Source: Sediminibacterium sp.
GTDB lineage: Bacteria > Bacteroidota > Bacteroidia > Chitinophagales > Chitinophagaceae
NCBI RefSeq assembly: GCF_030695065.1
Contig: NZ_JAUYTR010000005.1
Span: 227,806-291,805, forward strand
Direction: 5' to 3'
DNA length: 64,000 nt
Part shown: piece after piece, positions 16,301 through 24,542 of the stretch
Layout: the number at the start of each line of letters is the position of its first letter
Position numbering within the stretch: the stretch's first letter is position 1
Program-made: the position numbers and the translations under genes
The notes under the pieces: model-generated
Databases searched by the model: none
Seen by the model: the letters and a program-made list of their open reading frames with translations, nothing else
Told to the model about the DNA's origin: nothing

Positions 16301-18692
16301 AACTCCTTCATTTATTACTCAAATACCGTTGGGAACAGATGTCACAGGAACGCTTTTAGCAGGAAACTTTGGAGCATTAACTGGTGATGTAACTAATACT
16401 GCTGGTTCTTATGCAACAACAATTAGTAATAATGCAATAACTACTGCAAAAATCTTAAATTCAAATGTTACTAATGCTAAATTGGAAAATAGTAGTTTGA
16501 CAATTGGAACAACTCCAATAACTTTAGGAACTGCTGAAACTACTATTGGAGGATTAACTTCTGTAACTTCAACAAATTTTACAGGCGCACTAACTGGTAA
16601 TGTTACAGGAAATGTTTCTGGTTCGGCGGGTTCCGTAACAAATAATTTAACATTTGCAAGTGATGGTTCAGGAGCAATACCAACTTCTACATTTAATGGA
16701 AGTGCTGCAAGAATTATTTCTTATAATAGTGTAGGAGCATCTCCATTAATTGGTTCTAACTCATTTACAACTGCAGGAATTATCACTACGGGTACATGGA
16801 ATTCCGATATTATAACTGGTCAATATGGAGGGACAGGGGTAGCAAACAATGGTAAAACAATAACTCTGGGAGGTGATTTAACAACTGCAGGAGCATTTGC
16901 AACAACACTTACTTCAACAGCTTCAACGAATGTTACTCTTCCAACAACAGGAACACTTGCTACACTAGCTGGAACTGAAACATTTACCAATAAAACTTTA
17001 ACCACTCCAATTATCAATCTCCCTGCAATAAGTTTTACAAATGTTGCCTTGTCAGCAGGAACTGATGTACAAAACTCAGCTGCAATAACAAATGACTTAA
17101 ATATTATTACAACTGCCTCCTCCTCTCCTTCAGGCATTACATTACCAGTTGCTTCAGCTGGGAGAAGGATTGTTATTTTGAATAGAGGTGCCAATGCGGT
17201 AAATGTGTATCCAGCAACTGGCGGTGAAATTAATTCTTTGGGGGCCAATGCTGCCTTTTCAAATATTCCAGCAAACACTTATGCGGAATTTTATGCTACT
17301 TCTGCAACACAATGGTATTCCGCAAATAGTGCTACTGCATCAACTACACAATGGAATGTATTGGGTAATACAGGCTTAAATGCATCAAATAATTTCGTAG
17401 GAACAACAGATGCAGTTGCCTTAAGATTTAGGGTAAATAATACATTCGCAGGACAAATACATCCAGATGCTTTAGTCGGGAATACTAGCTTTGGATTAGA
17501 GACAAACGCTACAACAAATAATAGTAGTTACAACTCAGCCTTTGGCTCATATGCATTAAGAGCAAATACAAATAGTGGAGTTAGAAATTCAGCTTTTGGT
17601 GCTTTAGCATTAGCTTCAAACAATTCAGGTTTAGATAATACTGGAATTGGACAAGGCTCATTAACTGCAAATTTGAGTGGTGATAATAATACAGGTGTTG
17701 GACAAGGTGCGCTAGCATTTAATAGCACTGGTTCAAGTAATACTGCTGTTGGTCAAGCAGCTCTTAACACTAATACAACAACTTCAAATAACACAGCTGT
17801 TGGTAAATCAGCATTATTTGCAAGCACTGGTTCAAATAATACAGGCATTGGACATTTTGCATTATTAACAAACACAACTGGAAGTGCAAATACAGCAGTT
17901 GGACAAAATAGTCTTAGTGCAAATACAACCACCTCAAATAATACTGCCGTTGGTTGGGAAGCTCTAAGGAGTACAACGAATAATGGCAATGTTGGCATTG
18001 GCTATAGAGCAGATGTAGGAACAGGCATATCGGAAGCTGTTGCAATAGGTATTAATTCAAATGTGACTGCTGATAATTCAATTGCAATAGGTAGAAATTC
18101 TTCTGCTACAAATATTAATTCAATTGTACTTGGAAATACTGCAAGTACAACACAACAAAATACAGTTTCAATTGGATTTACTGCATCCACAACCAATGCA
18201 TATGCAATTGCAATTGGGGATCTCTCCAATGCTTCAGGGGAAAATTCAATAGCAATAGGAAAGTCTTCTGCAGCATCCAATCAAGGAAGTGTAGCTATTG
18301 GAGATGGAGCTACAAACAATACAATTAATTCTATTTTACTCGGTGGTACATCTAATACAATAGTTAACGTTACTGGTGCACTTACTTCAACTGGAAGAAT
18401 AACAGCTACTGGCGCAAGATTTGCTTACAGAGCTTCTGCCATAGCTACAACTTTAACTGTAAATGATTATTATTTAAAAATGACTTCCAATGTGCAAGTT
18501 ACTATGCCAGATGCAACAACTATGGCAGGTCAAAAATTTGTTATTTTTAATGGCACTGGTGGAGTATTTAACGATTTCGCATTTTTTGGTGCACAAACAA
18601 TTGTTGGTGCTAGTTGGACTGGATTGGCATCTGATGGTAGCGTTACTTTATTTAGCGATGGAGCAAACTGGCTAATTGAATCTAAGAACTAA
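13338..18692 (+). CDS. Very large repeat-rich secreted fibre or adhesin-like protein
   Basis: 1784 residues. A clear signal peptide (1-23, ending ADAQ) is followed by an N-terminal domain of about 110 residues (QLNYQAIARNANG to AVPYALFANAA) that is typical of long Bacteroidota tail-fibre-like proteins. Residues about 507-980 hold six tandem units of 72-76 residues with two alternating flavours. Residues about 1399-1670 hold roughly 14-residue NTAVGxxAL units like the YadA head. The composition is Thr/Asn/Gly/Ala rich and nearly lacks Cys. The C-terminus has neither a T9SS sorting domain nor a visible membrane anchor or chaperone domain. It probably forms an elongated beta-structured surface fibre; binding partner unknown. 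Minus-strand ORFs inside it are shadows of its repetitive codons. Confidence 0.85.
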   Translation: MFKRFLLLLFVFVLVASMQADAQQLNYQAIARNANGVALTFRDVGIRLSIRDGSPNGSIVYSESRNIRTNQFGLFTVIIGSPGATSVLGSMASINWISGNKYLQVEIDPEGGTNYFQAGTSQLQAVPYALFANAAYPVGPAGGDLLGSTYPNPIIAPLAVTTGKIANQAITTPKIADLNVTTPKLADQAVTNAKIQDNTIANIKLVNSRVTLNGLILNLGDTQDFAIGTNGIDVNIVSAGNTHTFNFPDASIANRGLITPNAQTIGGNKTFNNDITAARIIRAGGLAAQFLKADGSVDNNIYLTENQPIIVTATGDATGVSTSSRTAPVLPLTLATVNSAVGTYGTSIVVPSITVNNKGLVTNVVANPIPTATAITSGLLTVGDWNIFNNKQNAIPLGSAAQYFRGDFTLSNFQTDVRNQLSAGTNITYANGNIGLTNNSVTLNTLPLTLGGAQTFATGTTGVDFNISSAGSVHTFNIPTASVFARGLISSTDYTNFNAAYNNRIASLTTTGTSGAATLSGNVLNIPNYTIAGLGGENAIVPGTTLQYWRGDKTWQTLNSSVVPEGTNFYYTDTRARNAFSITTSGSNGAATYNSATGAFNIPAYTLNGLGGVPSSRLINGLDLSADRTFSTSDIAEGSRQYFTDARARTAISLTTVGTGGLSTYDNSSGVLNIPNYTVTGLGAEPSITAGNALQYWRGDKTWQTLNTTVVPEGANEYFTQAKARAALSLTTTGNSGSAVYSAATGVLNVPSYTLTGLGGETAITPGSILEYWRGDKTWQTLNTTVVPEGTNEYFTQAKARTAISLTTTGTNGAAAYDNTTGALNVPAYTLTGLGGVPTSRQINGVDLSADRTFTTTEINEGTNLYFNNTRARSAINFSTTGNSGAATYNTITGDLNIPQYTIGGLGGVSTARTINGIDLSANQSFAVGTAGTNFNIGISGGTTHLFNIPNSSTALVTGGLLSNTDWTTFNNKQNAISGTGYSKWSGTTPSFITQIPLGTDVTGTLLAGNFGALTGDVTNTAGSYATTISNNAITTAKILNSNVTNAKLENSSLTIGTTPITLGTAETTIGGLTSVTSTNFTGALTGNVTGNVSGSAGSVTNNLTFASDGSGAIPTSTFNGSAARIISYNSVGASPLIGSNSFTTAGIITTGTWNSDIITGQYGGTGVANNGKTITLGGDLTTAGAFATTLTSTASTNVTLPTTGTLATLAGTETFTNKTLTTPIINLPAISFTNVALSAGTDVQNSAAITNDLNIITTASSSPSGITLPVASAGRRIVILNRGANAVNVYPATGGEINSLGANAAFSNIPANTYAEFYATSATQWYSANSATASTTQWNVLGNTGLNASNNFVGTTDAVALRFRVNNTFAGQIHPDALVGNTSFGLETNATTNNSSYNSAFGSYALRANTNSGVRNSAFGALALASNNSGLDNTGIGQGSLTANLSGDNNTGVGQGALAFNSTGSSNTAVGQAALNTNTTTSNNTAVGKSALFASTGSNNTGIGHFALLTNTTGSANTAVGQNSLSANTTTSNNTAVGWEALRSTTNNGNVGIGYRADVGTGISEAVAIGINSNVTADNSIAIGRNSSATNINSIVLGNTASTTQQNTVSIGFTASTTNAYAIAIGDLSNASGENSIAIGKSSAASNQGSVAIGDGATNNTINSILLGGTSNTIVNVTGALTSTGRITATGARFAYRASAIATTLTVNDYYLKMTSNVQVTMPDATTMAGQKFVIFNGTGGVFNDFAFFGAQTIVGASWTGLASDGSVTLFSDGANWLIESKN
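14856..16275 (+). repeat. Six tandem coding repeats of 72-76 residues in the fibre gene
   Basis: Unit starts, by the SLTTTG-type strand, are at 14856, 15078, 15294, 15522, 15750 and 15966 (74, 72, 76, 76 and 72 residues apart). Three units contain YWRGDKTWQTLN and VVPEGTN; others replace this with an INGxDLSADRTF block. Both flavours end in a YF-x-RAR type segment (or AKAR). The units starting at 15294 and 15522 are close to identical at DNA level over the YWRGDKTW to AKARA stretch, which points to recent duplication. Confidence 0.85.
17532..18350 (+). repeat. YadA-head-like short coding repeats in the fibre gene
   Basis: A run of about 14- to 28-residue units with the pattern NTAVG-x-x-AL, NTGIG-x-x-SL and later SIAIG-x-x-S. 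This resembles the left-handed beta-roll repeats of YadA-type trimeric adhesin heads. It covers about residues 1399-1670 of the fibre protein. Confidence 0.75.
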
Positions 18693-18700
18693 TAATCAAC

Positions 18701-18735
18701 AAACGCACCCCTTTCACAAGGAGTGCGTTTTCTTC
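18701..18735 (+). terminator. Rho-independent terminator after the fibre gene
   Basis: AAACGCAC (18701-18708) pairs with GTGCGTTT (18723-18730). The stem is extended by CCTT/AAGG after one mismatch, closes on a TCAC loop, and is followed by a T-rich tail. It begins 8 bases after the stop. Confidence 0.85.
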
Positions 18736-18763
18736 TTTGTAAAACCAAACCAACAAAAAAAAG

Positions 18764-21157
18764 CTATTTCAATTTCCACTCAAGTGGAATATTCATTCGT
18801 AGGGTAAAGTTTCTTCCCATATTAAATACGCCAGCACGACCTGTTACTAAATTATCTGCTGTGTATTTTAATCGGCTCAAGTGATTTTGATAAGCCACAT
18901 CAGTCATATTATTCGCTGCTAAATTAATGGTAGCAAATGTTCTACCCTTGCTTTGGATGTCGGCACCAATTCCAAAATTGAGTAGAGAAAATCCTGCTGT
19001 TGCAGTTTCTGTATTATAAGTAGTGAATACCCTGTTTTGTGTAAACATATTATCCAACTCTAGCTTCAAGTAAAAATTCTTTAATGCGCCGTTGGCCGCT
19101 TTTGCAAAGTCTGCTCTTAATTCTGTGGTCCATCTTGCTGGTGGTATAAAAGGCAAGCGGTTGTTTCCTTCATAAGGCGTATTAAATTTTCCTGCTACAT
19201 AAGAGAAAGTACTTGCCAAGTGTAACCAGTCTAATGGATGCGGATGTATATCTATCTTAGTTTCAAAGCCATACAATCTTGCATTGTTTTGTCTAAACTG
19301 AAATGCCATCATATCTTCTCCATCAACATTCACCAATGAATCTCCACCTGCCACACTACTCAACTTAGCATAGAAAATATAATTACTGATGCTATTGTAA
19401 AAAGCGGTTACTTGAAAACTAAAATGCTGGGTATTTACTTCTATTCCTGCATCTGCTTGTATAGATGTTTCATTTTGCAGATTTTGATCGCCATGTTCAT
19501 ACCTATTCGTTCCTTCATGGGTGCCATTGCTCGCTAATTCAGATACAGAAGGCGCTCTATAGCCTCTTGATACATTCGCTTTTAATGTAACTGCTTCTGA
19601 TGCATTGTAGCTTACTCCAACAGATCCACTGATATTGCTAAAGGTTTTACTGAATGTATTAAACTTTACTTCTGTTCCTTCAGTGAATCCTTCACTGTTT
19701 AATTTTCTATAATCGCTTCTAAGTCCTCCACTCAAAGTCAATTTATCATTGAATGTTTTTCGTGTGTAAACAAATAAACCCGCGTCAAATAATTTGTATT
19801 CTGGAATCAATACCTCATCTGCTTTATTTTGATTTTGTTGCTGCATTCCGTTCACTCCAATACTGGTTTTCCATCCATTCATATCGGCAAAATGGTATTG
19901 AAGATTATAGTTAACAGTGCGCAAATCAAAATACAATTCAGGACTAGTGGGCGCTTCAGGGTCTCCAAATTCTTTTCGTTGGTTTCTTTGGTAGCCAATA
20001 TTGAAGTTGAGTCTTCCAGTTCCTAAAGCAATATTATTGTCTAATGCAATTTTAAAATGATTAATTCCTTGTGAGGGTGTTTGCACGTTACGCGAATTCA
20101 AATCTGCATCAGTGGCAATTCTTTCTAATGGAGAACCTGCAAACAAAATAAACTTTCCTGTTGCATCATCTCTATCTCCTTCTACTAAGCCCAAATTTTG
20201 ATTAAAATTACTTACCATCAAATGACTGTATCCCCATTTTTTATTGATGCCTATATATCCACCAAAATTTCTTTCATTAAATCGGCTTCCTAGCACACGA
20301 CCATCGTATTTATTTTGATAATCTTTAGCAGTTTTAAACGATCCATACATATTGTAATTGAATCCATTTTTAAAATGACCGGCTGTATTAAAATTATTGC
20401 TGATTAATCCATTATTACTATTGGTAGATACATTGTAATTGGCTCTAATGCGGCCTTGTTCAACTGGTACATTCGTGATAATATTCACTACTCCACCCAT
20501 ACCATCACTTCCATACAATAATGAAGCTGGTCCTTTTAATACTTCTACTCTTTGCACACTGGCTTCATCAATTTCTATACCGTGCTCGTCGCCCCATTGT
20601 TGTCCTTCTTGTCTTACTCCATCGTTAATGGTGATGACTCTATTGTATCCCAATCCTCTTATGATGGGTTTGCTAATGGCTGGTCCAGTACTTAATGCAC
20701 CAACACCTGGAACCAATTTGCTTAACGCATCTATAATATTGGTTGAACTTCCACGCATTAAATCGGTTTTTCTTACTACTGAAATAGCTTGTGGATTTTG
20801 CGAAATTCTTACTGCTGATGCAACACCTGTTACTGTTACTGCTTCGTGCTCTACTACCGATTGCTTTAAGGCAATATCTAACACTTGGGCTTGAGTAATG
20901 GCAATGGTTTTTAAGAATGCACTGTATCCCATAAAACTTACTTCTACTAAGTATTTGCCTGATGGAATCGTAAGTGTTTGATAACTACCATCGGATCCAG
21001 TGATGGTCCCCGTTTTTAATTCATGTAAATAAATGGATGCCCCCACCAATGGCTTACCCGTTTGCGCGTCGGTCACTTTCCCTTTTAATGAACCATTGGC
21101 CAAAGCGGTGGCTGTAATTGAACCCAAAAAAAACATCGTCAAAACAACAGATTTCAT
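18764..21157 (-). CDS. TonB-dependent outer membrane receptor with carboxypeptidase-like N-terminal domain
   Basis: 797 residues from ATG 21157; the frame runs 14 codons further upstream without signal-peptide sense. A signal peptide (about 1-20) is followed by a CarboxypepD_reg-like domain (GSLKGKVTDAQTGKPLVGAS), the plug domain (about 100-215, with RGLGYNRVITINDGVRQEG and the EVLKGPASLLYGSDGMGGVV strand) and a 22-strand-type barrel ending in NIPLEWKLK. The RGLG...GDEHG plug segment and the YQNHLSRLKY end recall metal-type receptors such as ZnuD, so a metal or metal-chelate substrate is a guess only. Convergent with the fibre gene. Two TGTTGCAAATAT repeats lie upstream. Confidence 0.88.
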   Translation of the reverse strand: MKSVVLTMFFLGSITATALANGSLKGKVTDAQTGKPLVGASIYLHELKTGTITGSDGSYQTLTIPSGKYLVEVSFMGYSAFLKTIAITQAQVLDIALKQSVVEHEAVTVTGVASAVRISQNPQAISVVRKTDLMRGSSTNIIDALSKLVPGVGALSTGPAISKPIIRGLGYNRVITINDGVRQEGQQWGDEHGIEIDEASVQRVEVLKGPASLLYGSDGMGGVVNIITNVPVEQGRIRANYNVSTNSNNGLISNNFNTAGHFKNGFNYNMYGSFKTAKDYQNKYDGRVLGSRFNERNFGGYIGINKKWGYSHLMVSNFNQNLGLVEGDRDDATGKFILFAGSPLERIATDADLNSRNVQTPSQGINHFKIALDNNIALGTGRLNFNIGYQRNQRKEFGDPEAPTSPELYFDLRTVNYNLQYHFADMNGWKTSIGVNGMQQQNQNKADEVLIPEYKLFDAGLFVYTRKTFNDKLTLSGGLRSDYRKLNSEGFTEGTEVKFNTFSKTFSNISGSVGVSYNASEAVTLKANVSRGYRAPSVSELASNGTHEGTNRYEHGDQNLQNETSIQADAGIEVNTQHFSFQVTAFYNSISNYIFYAKLSSVAGGDSLVNVDGEDMMAFQFRQNNARLYGFETKIDIHPHPLDWLHLASTFSYVAGKFNTPYEGNNRLPFIPPARWTTELRADFAKAANGALKNFYLKLELDNMFTQNRVFTTYNTETATAGFSLLNFGIGADIQSKGRTFATINLAANNMTDVAYQNHLSRLKYTADNLVTGRAGVFNMGRNFTLRMNIPLEWKLK

Positions 21158-21177
21158 ATACTTCTTTTTTGCTACTA

Positions 21178-21228
21178 TGTTGCAAATATAGGGAAGCATT
21201 TGAATTTTTACATCATTGTTGCAAATAT
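21178..21228 (-). promoter_or_regulatory. Promoter region with a 12-bp direct repeat upstream of the TonB receptor
   Basis: TGTTGCAAATAT occurs at 21178-21189 and 21217-21228. Within the proximal copy the minus strand reads TATATTTG (21183-21190), a good -7 box 25 bases before the ATG at 21157. The distal copy gives AATATTTG. The arrangement could be two tandem promoters or an operator pair. Confidence 0.5.
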
Positions 21229-21243
21229 TTTTTCGGGTAGATT

Positions 21244-22818
21244 TTACCTGACTTTTAGCATAGGCCGCACTTGCTGTACAGATAGGTTTTGAAAGCGGGC
21301 ATAATAGACTCCTGTTGGCAAAAATCCACTATTGAATGTGACGGTATAGGTTCCTGCGGGGTATTCTTTATCGGTCAATACTGCCAATACCCTGCCACTG
21401 GTATCAATGATTTGAATTAAGGTATGTCCACCCGCGGTTTTGAATGTGATGACGGTGCTGGATGTAAATGGATTTGGATAATTGCTTACCAATTGCTCTG
21501 TTGCCAATGGTTGTGGCTTCTTACATGCTGCTCCACTTACCAATGGTAGGTTCTGGTAATTCTTTAGCATGATTTGTTGCAAATCGTTGTCGTCTACACA
21601 TAACCAATTGCTCAATAGTGTAGAATACACCGATCTAAAATCGTATTGAAATGGAACGTTGTCGCCCACTCCCACACTTGCGCCAAAATTGGGAGTATTA
21701 CCCGTAACTCCTCCAATTACTTGTTTACCAAAAACAAATACGGGTGCGGCTGCGCCGTGATCGGTGCCGCTACTGCCATTGCTCTTGATGCGTCTTCCAA
21801 ACTCAGAGAAAGTCATTCCTACTACTTTATCATCTACTCCTAAAAATGCCAAGTCGGTTTGAAAGGCTTTAATGGCATCACTCACTCTTCCTAATAATGT
21901 GGCATGTGTTCCAGTGGTTGTATCTGCCGCATTTACCTGTGATGCATGCGTATCAAAGCCTCCGGTACTTACCATATACACCCTGGTTTGTAAGCCCCCT
22001 TTTATTAGTCGGGCAACAATTTTTAATTGATCACCCAAAGAATTATTGGTTGGATAAGTTGATTGTGTAGGCACTTTTGCAGCTGCATCTTTTATGACTG
22101 TTGCATACTGCTGCGTTTGTTGGGTGATCTGTCTTATATAAGTTAATTCTTTTCCGGCAGGTGTTGCTGGTGCTGGATCTTGTACGCCATTAATCAGGTT
22201 ATAAAAATTACTAGTGTTGCTGATGCTCATGGCCATATTCACCGAAGGTCCTTGCATAGTAAGCGATGTAGCCGATCCTATTTGTATAGCCAATGGATCT
22301 TTCATGCTTGCATTGGGGTATCCAGTTGGAAAATTAGGATACTGATAATCTAAGTATCTGCCAGCCCATCCACTGTTTACCACCGTATTAGAATCACTGG
22401 CACTCATCCAAATATCGGTTGCCCTAAAATGGGAAAAGCTCGGTTGCGGATAGCCTACTGATTGTATAATATTTAATTTTCCATCGTTGTACAAACTTTG
22501 TAACCCGGTCATGGCTGGATGCAATCCCGCTTTATCTACGCCTGATAATTTTAAAACTTTATTTTCTGGAATAAAAATATTGGAGCGGGCATTGGCATAG
22601 TTCGCAAAATTTTCTAATGGAATAATTGTATTTAATCCATCATTGCCTCCATTCAATTGTATAAGTACTAAAATATGATCGTTCTCTTCTGCTTGCATTT
22701 GTAGTGCCGCGGCAAAAACTGAAGATGCACCAAATACCTTGAACGAAAATCCACTCACCAAAGAGGGAAGCAATATACCTGCTGGTACAGTATTTTTTAA
22801 AAAGTCTCTCCTTTTCAT
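21244..22818 (-). CDS. DUF1501 protein with Tat-like signal and T9SS type A sorting domain
   Basis: 524 residues. The N-terminus MKRRDFLKN has the RRxFLK twin-arginine motif, followed by a hydrophobic segment (about 13-38), so export by Tat is likely. The central DUF1501 domain (about 45-430) has LIQLNGGNDGLNTIIP, GGFDTHASQ and TFSEFGRRIKSNGSSGTDHG, as in the sulfatase-like DUF1501 family. The last ~78 residues form a type A T9SS sorting domain starting at NYPNPFTSSTV. The predicted mature protein would therefore be exported folded and then moved to the cell surface. It lies 10 bases downstream of the DUF1800 gene; the two families are usually paired. Enzymatic activity unknown. Confidence 0.87.
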   Translation of the reverse strand: MKRRDFLKNTVPAGILLPSLVSGFSFKVFGASSVFAAALQMQAEENDHILVLIQLNGGNDGLNTIIPLENFANYANARSNIFIPENKVLKLSGVDKAGLHPAMTGLQSLYNDGKLNIIQSVGYPQPSFSHFRATDIWMSASDSNTVVNSGWAGRYLDYQYPNFPTGYPNASMKDPLAIQIGSATSLTMQGPSVNMAMSISNTSNFYNLINGVQDPAPATPAGKELTYIRQITQQTQQYATVIKDAAAKVPTQSTYPTNNSLGDQLKIVARLIKGGLQTRVYMVSTGGFDTHASQVNAADTTTGTHATLLGRVSDAIKAFQTDLAFLGVDDKVVGMTFSEFGRRIKSNGSSGTDHGAAAPVFVFGKQVIGGVTGNTPNFGASVGVGDNVPFQYDFRSVYSTLLSNWLCVDDNDLQQIMLKNYQNLPLVSGAACKKPQPLATEQLVSNYPNPFTSSTVITFKTAGGHTLIQIIDTSGRVLAVLTDKEYPAGTYTVTFNSGFLPTGVYYARFQNLSVQQVRPMLKVR

Positions 22819-22828
22819 ATAAGTGGTT

Positions 22829-24448
22829 TTAGGCGAGTTGGTATTCGGCTAGGTTCATTAAATATTTGATTAGGTCGCGTACTTTATTTCGGACGGTTGT
22901 GGCATTAGCAGTATTACCGGGTGTGCTAATAAATAAATTCCATGCATCCGTCCAATAATGGTCACTGGTTTGTCCACTCAATAATATATCTCTTTTTAAT
23001 TGTGCCTTTGATGCATCGGAAATATCTAACCTAAACATATGGGCAGTTAAATCGTTAATCAATATATTCGGATCGGCAGGATTGCTAAGGGTTCTAACAA
23101 ATGTGACCCCATCTATTTGAATTCGTTTTCCGCCAAAACTATATCCACTCACAATCATGGTATCGGTAAACTGATTGCGCTTGGGAAGGGTATCGCTGTT
23201 GATCCATATTTGATAAAACTGTGGCTCTTGGTAATATGCTTTCCAACCACTTACATCGGGTGGGTCTCCAATATTTTGTTGCATATTACTTACCCATGTA
23301 ACCATATAATTCCAATGGGCGTAATTGGTTACATAATCAGTTGAAGGTGGAAACTGAATATTAAATTCTCTACACATGCCTACTACTAAATCTACCGGGC
23401 TTTTAATTTGACATCCACGAGAAAGTGTATCAAAAAAATGTTCGCTTTGTAGTAAAGCTTGTAATACTGGTTTTATTTCATAATTATTACTTCTAAAAAT
23501 ATTGGCAAGCGGTGTAATAATATTGGATTCTACCGATGCATCAATATCATAGTAAACAAACCATCTGTAAATACGTCGGCAAATATATTTAGCTACTTCC
23601 TGCACATTAAAAATCATATTCAACATATCGTCTAACTCCAAATCTCCTGCAGTTGCACCTGTTCTTCCTGTAATAACAGTGTTATTATAAAAAGAAGAGA
23701 AAGCCTTTGGATTGGTATCGTGTCTGGTAGCATCAAAATAGGCAATCATGGTGGTGTTGTTATTCCTCCATCCCGTCAAAACCCTTGCTGCTGCTTTAAC
23801 ATCGGCTTCTGTGTACAATGAGTCTGGTCCCTTCCCACAACAAAATAATTCTTGTAATTCTCTACCATAGTTTTCATCGGGTGCAGTTCTTGTATTGAGT
23901 TGCCCATTCAAATAAACCAGCATGGCAGAATCTACAGTAACAGCTCTTGTAAGCACTTTGAAATTTCCCAATGCATATGTTCTTAATAACTGATGGTGCC
24001 TATAAACATATTGTGCATTACTAATATCATTAGACTCAGTAGCAAAATGATTGTGCCAAAACAGTGTCATTTTTTCTAGTATTGACCTGTCTTGGTTAAT
24101 CATTAAACCCATCCACCATTTTTTAAATGAAGCCCTTCTTTGGCTTTGCACCGTTCCATCATTATTTAAATCACCCACCCATGTACTGCCTAGTGCAATT
24201 GCAGTATCAGGTGCCGATGCAGTAGTGGAAGTGGTGTATTCTTTTATTGGGGGAGCTGGGGCTGTAGTTATTGGATTCAGTATTTCATTTAGCACAACCG
24301 CTAAAGATTTTCCGCCAAAATAAGTCAGGTCGGCCTTACTAGCGCCAAACATGGTCCGCTTAAGCAAATGTTGTAATTCAACCTGGGTAAAACTACCAGA
24401 ATAGGGCGTTAAACCAGTAAGGGGTGGTGGGGTAAATGAGTTATCCAT
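22829..24448 (-). CDS. DUF1800 family protein
   Basis: 539 residues when started at MDNSFTPPPL (ATG 24448). The frame continues to 24610 and would then overlap the divergent sigma gene, so the shorter start is chosen. The DUF1800 domain covers most of the protein: HLLKRTMFGAS near the start, LFWHNHFATE, the NYGRELQELF segment and the VLTGWRN motif. No signal peptide is visible from this start, which is unusual beside an exported partner; a start at 24505 (MLKSCIKAL) would add a hydrophobic, basic N-terminus and cannot be excluded. DUF1800 and DUF1501 genes commonly occur together; their function is unknown. Confidence 0.82.
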   Translation of the reverse strand: MDNSFTPPPLTGLTPYSGSFTQVELQHLLKRTMFGASKADLTYFGGKSLAVVLNEILNPITTAPAPPIKEYTTSTTASAPDTAIALGSTWVGDLNNDGTVQSQRRASFKKWWMGLMINQDRSILEKMTLFWHNHFATESNDISNAQYVYRHHQLLRTYALGNFKVLTRAVTVDSAMLVYLNGQLNTRTAPDENYGRELQELFCCGKGPDSLYTEADVKAAARVLTGWRNNNTTMIAYFDATRHDTNPKAFSSFYNNTVITGRTGATAGDLELDDMLNMIFNVQEVAKYICRRIYRWFVYYDIDASVESNIITPLANIFRSNNYEIKPVLQALLQSEHFFDTLSRGCQIKSPVDLVVGMCREFNIQFPPSTDYVTNYAHWNYMVTWVSNMQQNIGDPPDVSGWKAYYQEPQFYQIWINSDTLPKRNQFTDTMIVSGYSFGGKRIQIDGVTFVRTLSNPADPNILINDLTAHMFRLDISDASKAQLKRDILLSGQTSDHYWTDAWNLFISTPGNTANATTVRNKVRDLIKYLMNLAEYQLA

Positions 24449-24542
24449 ATGCAGAATTGGTAATCGTATGATGCTAAATAAAGCTTTTATGCAGCTTTTT
24501 AACATTAAAATTGTCTTATATTTAGGGAAATAAAACCCCCAA

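Noticed and set aside
16820..18280. Four minus-strand ORFs of 66-152 codons inside the fibre gene
   Set aside because: They mirror the repetitive Thr/Asn/Gly codons of the plus-strand gene, have no start signals or recognised domains, and lie fully within a confident CDS.
14856..18350. Possible CRISPR-like or tandem non-coding repeat array
   Set aside because: The repeats keep frame, have a period of 216-228 bases (or about 42-84), and encode a coherent protein pattern; there are no short palindromic repeats with unique spacers.
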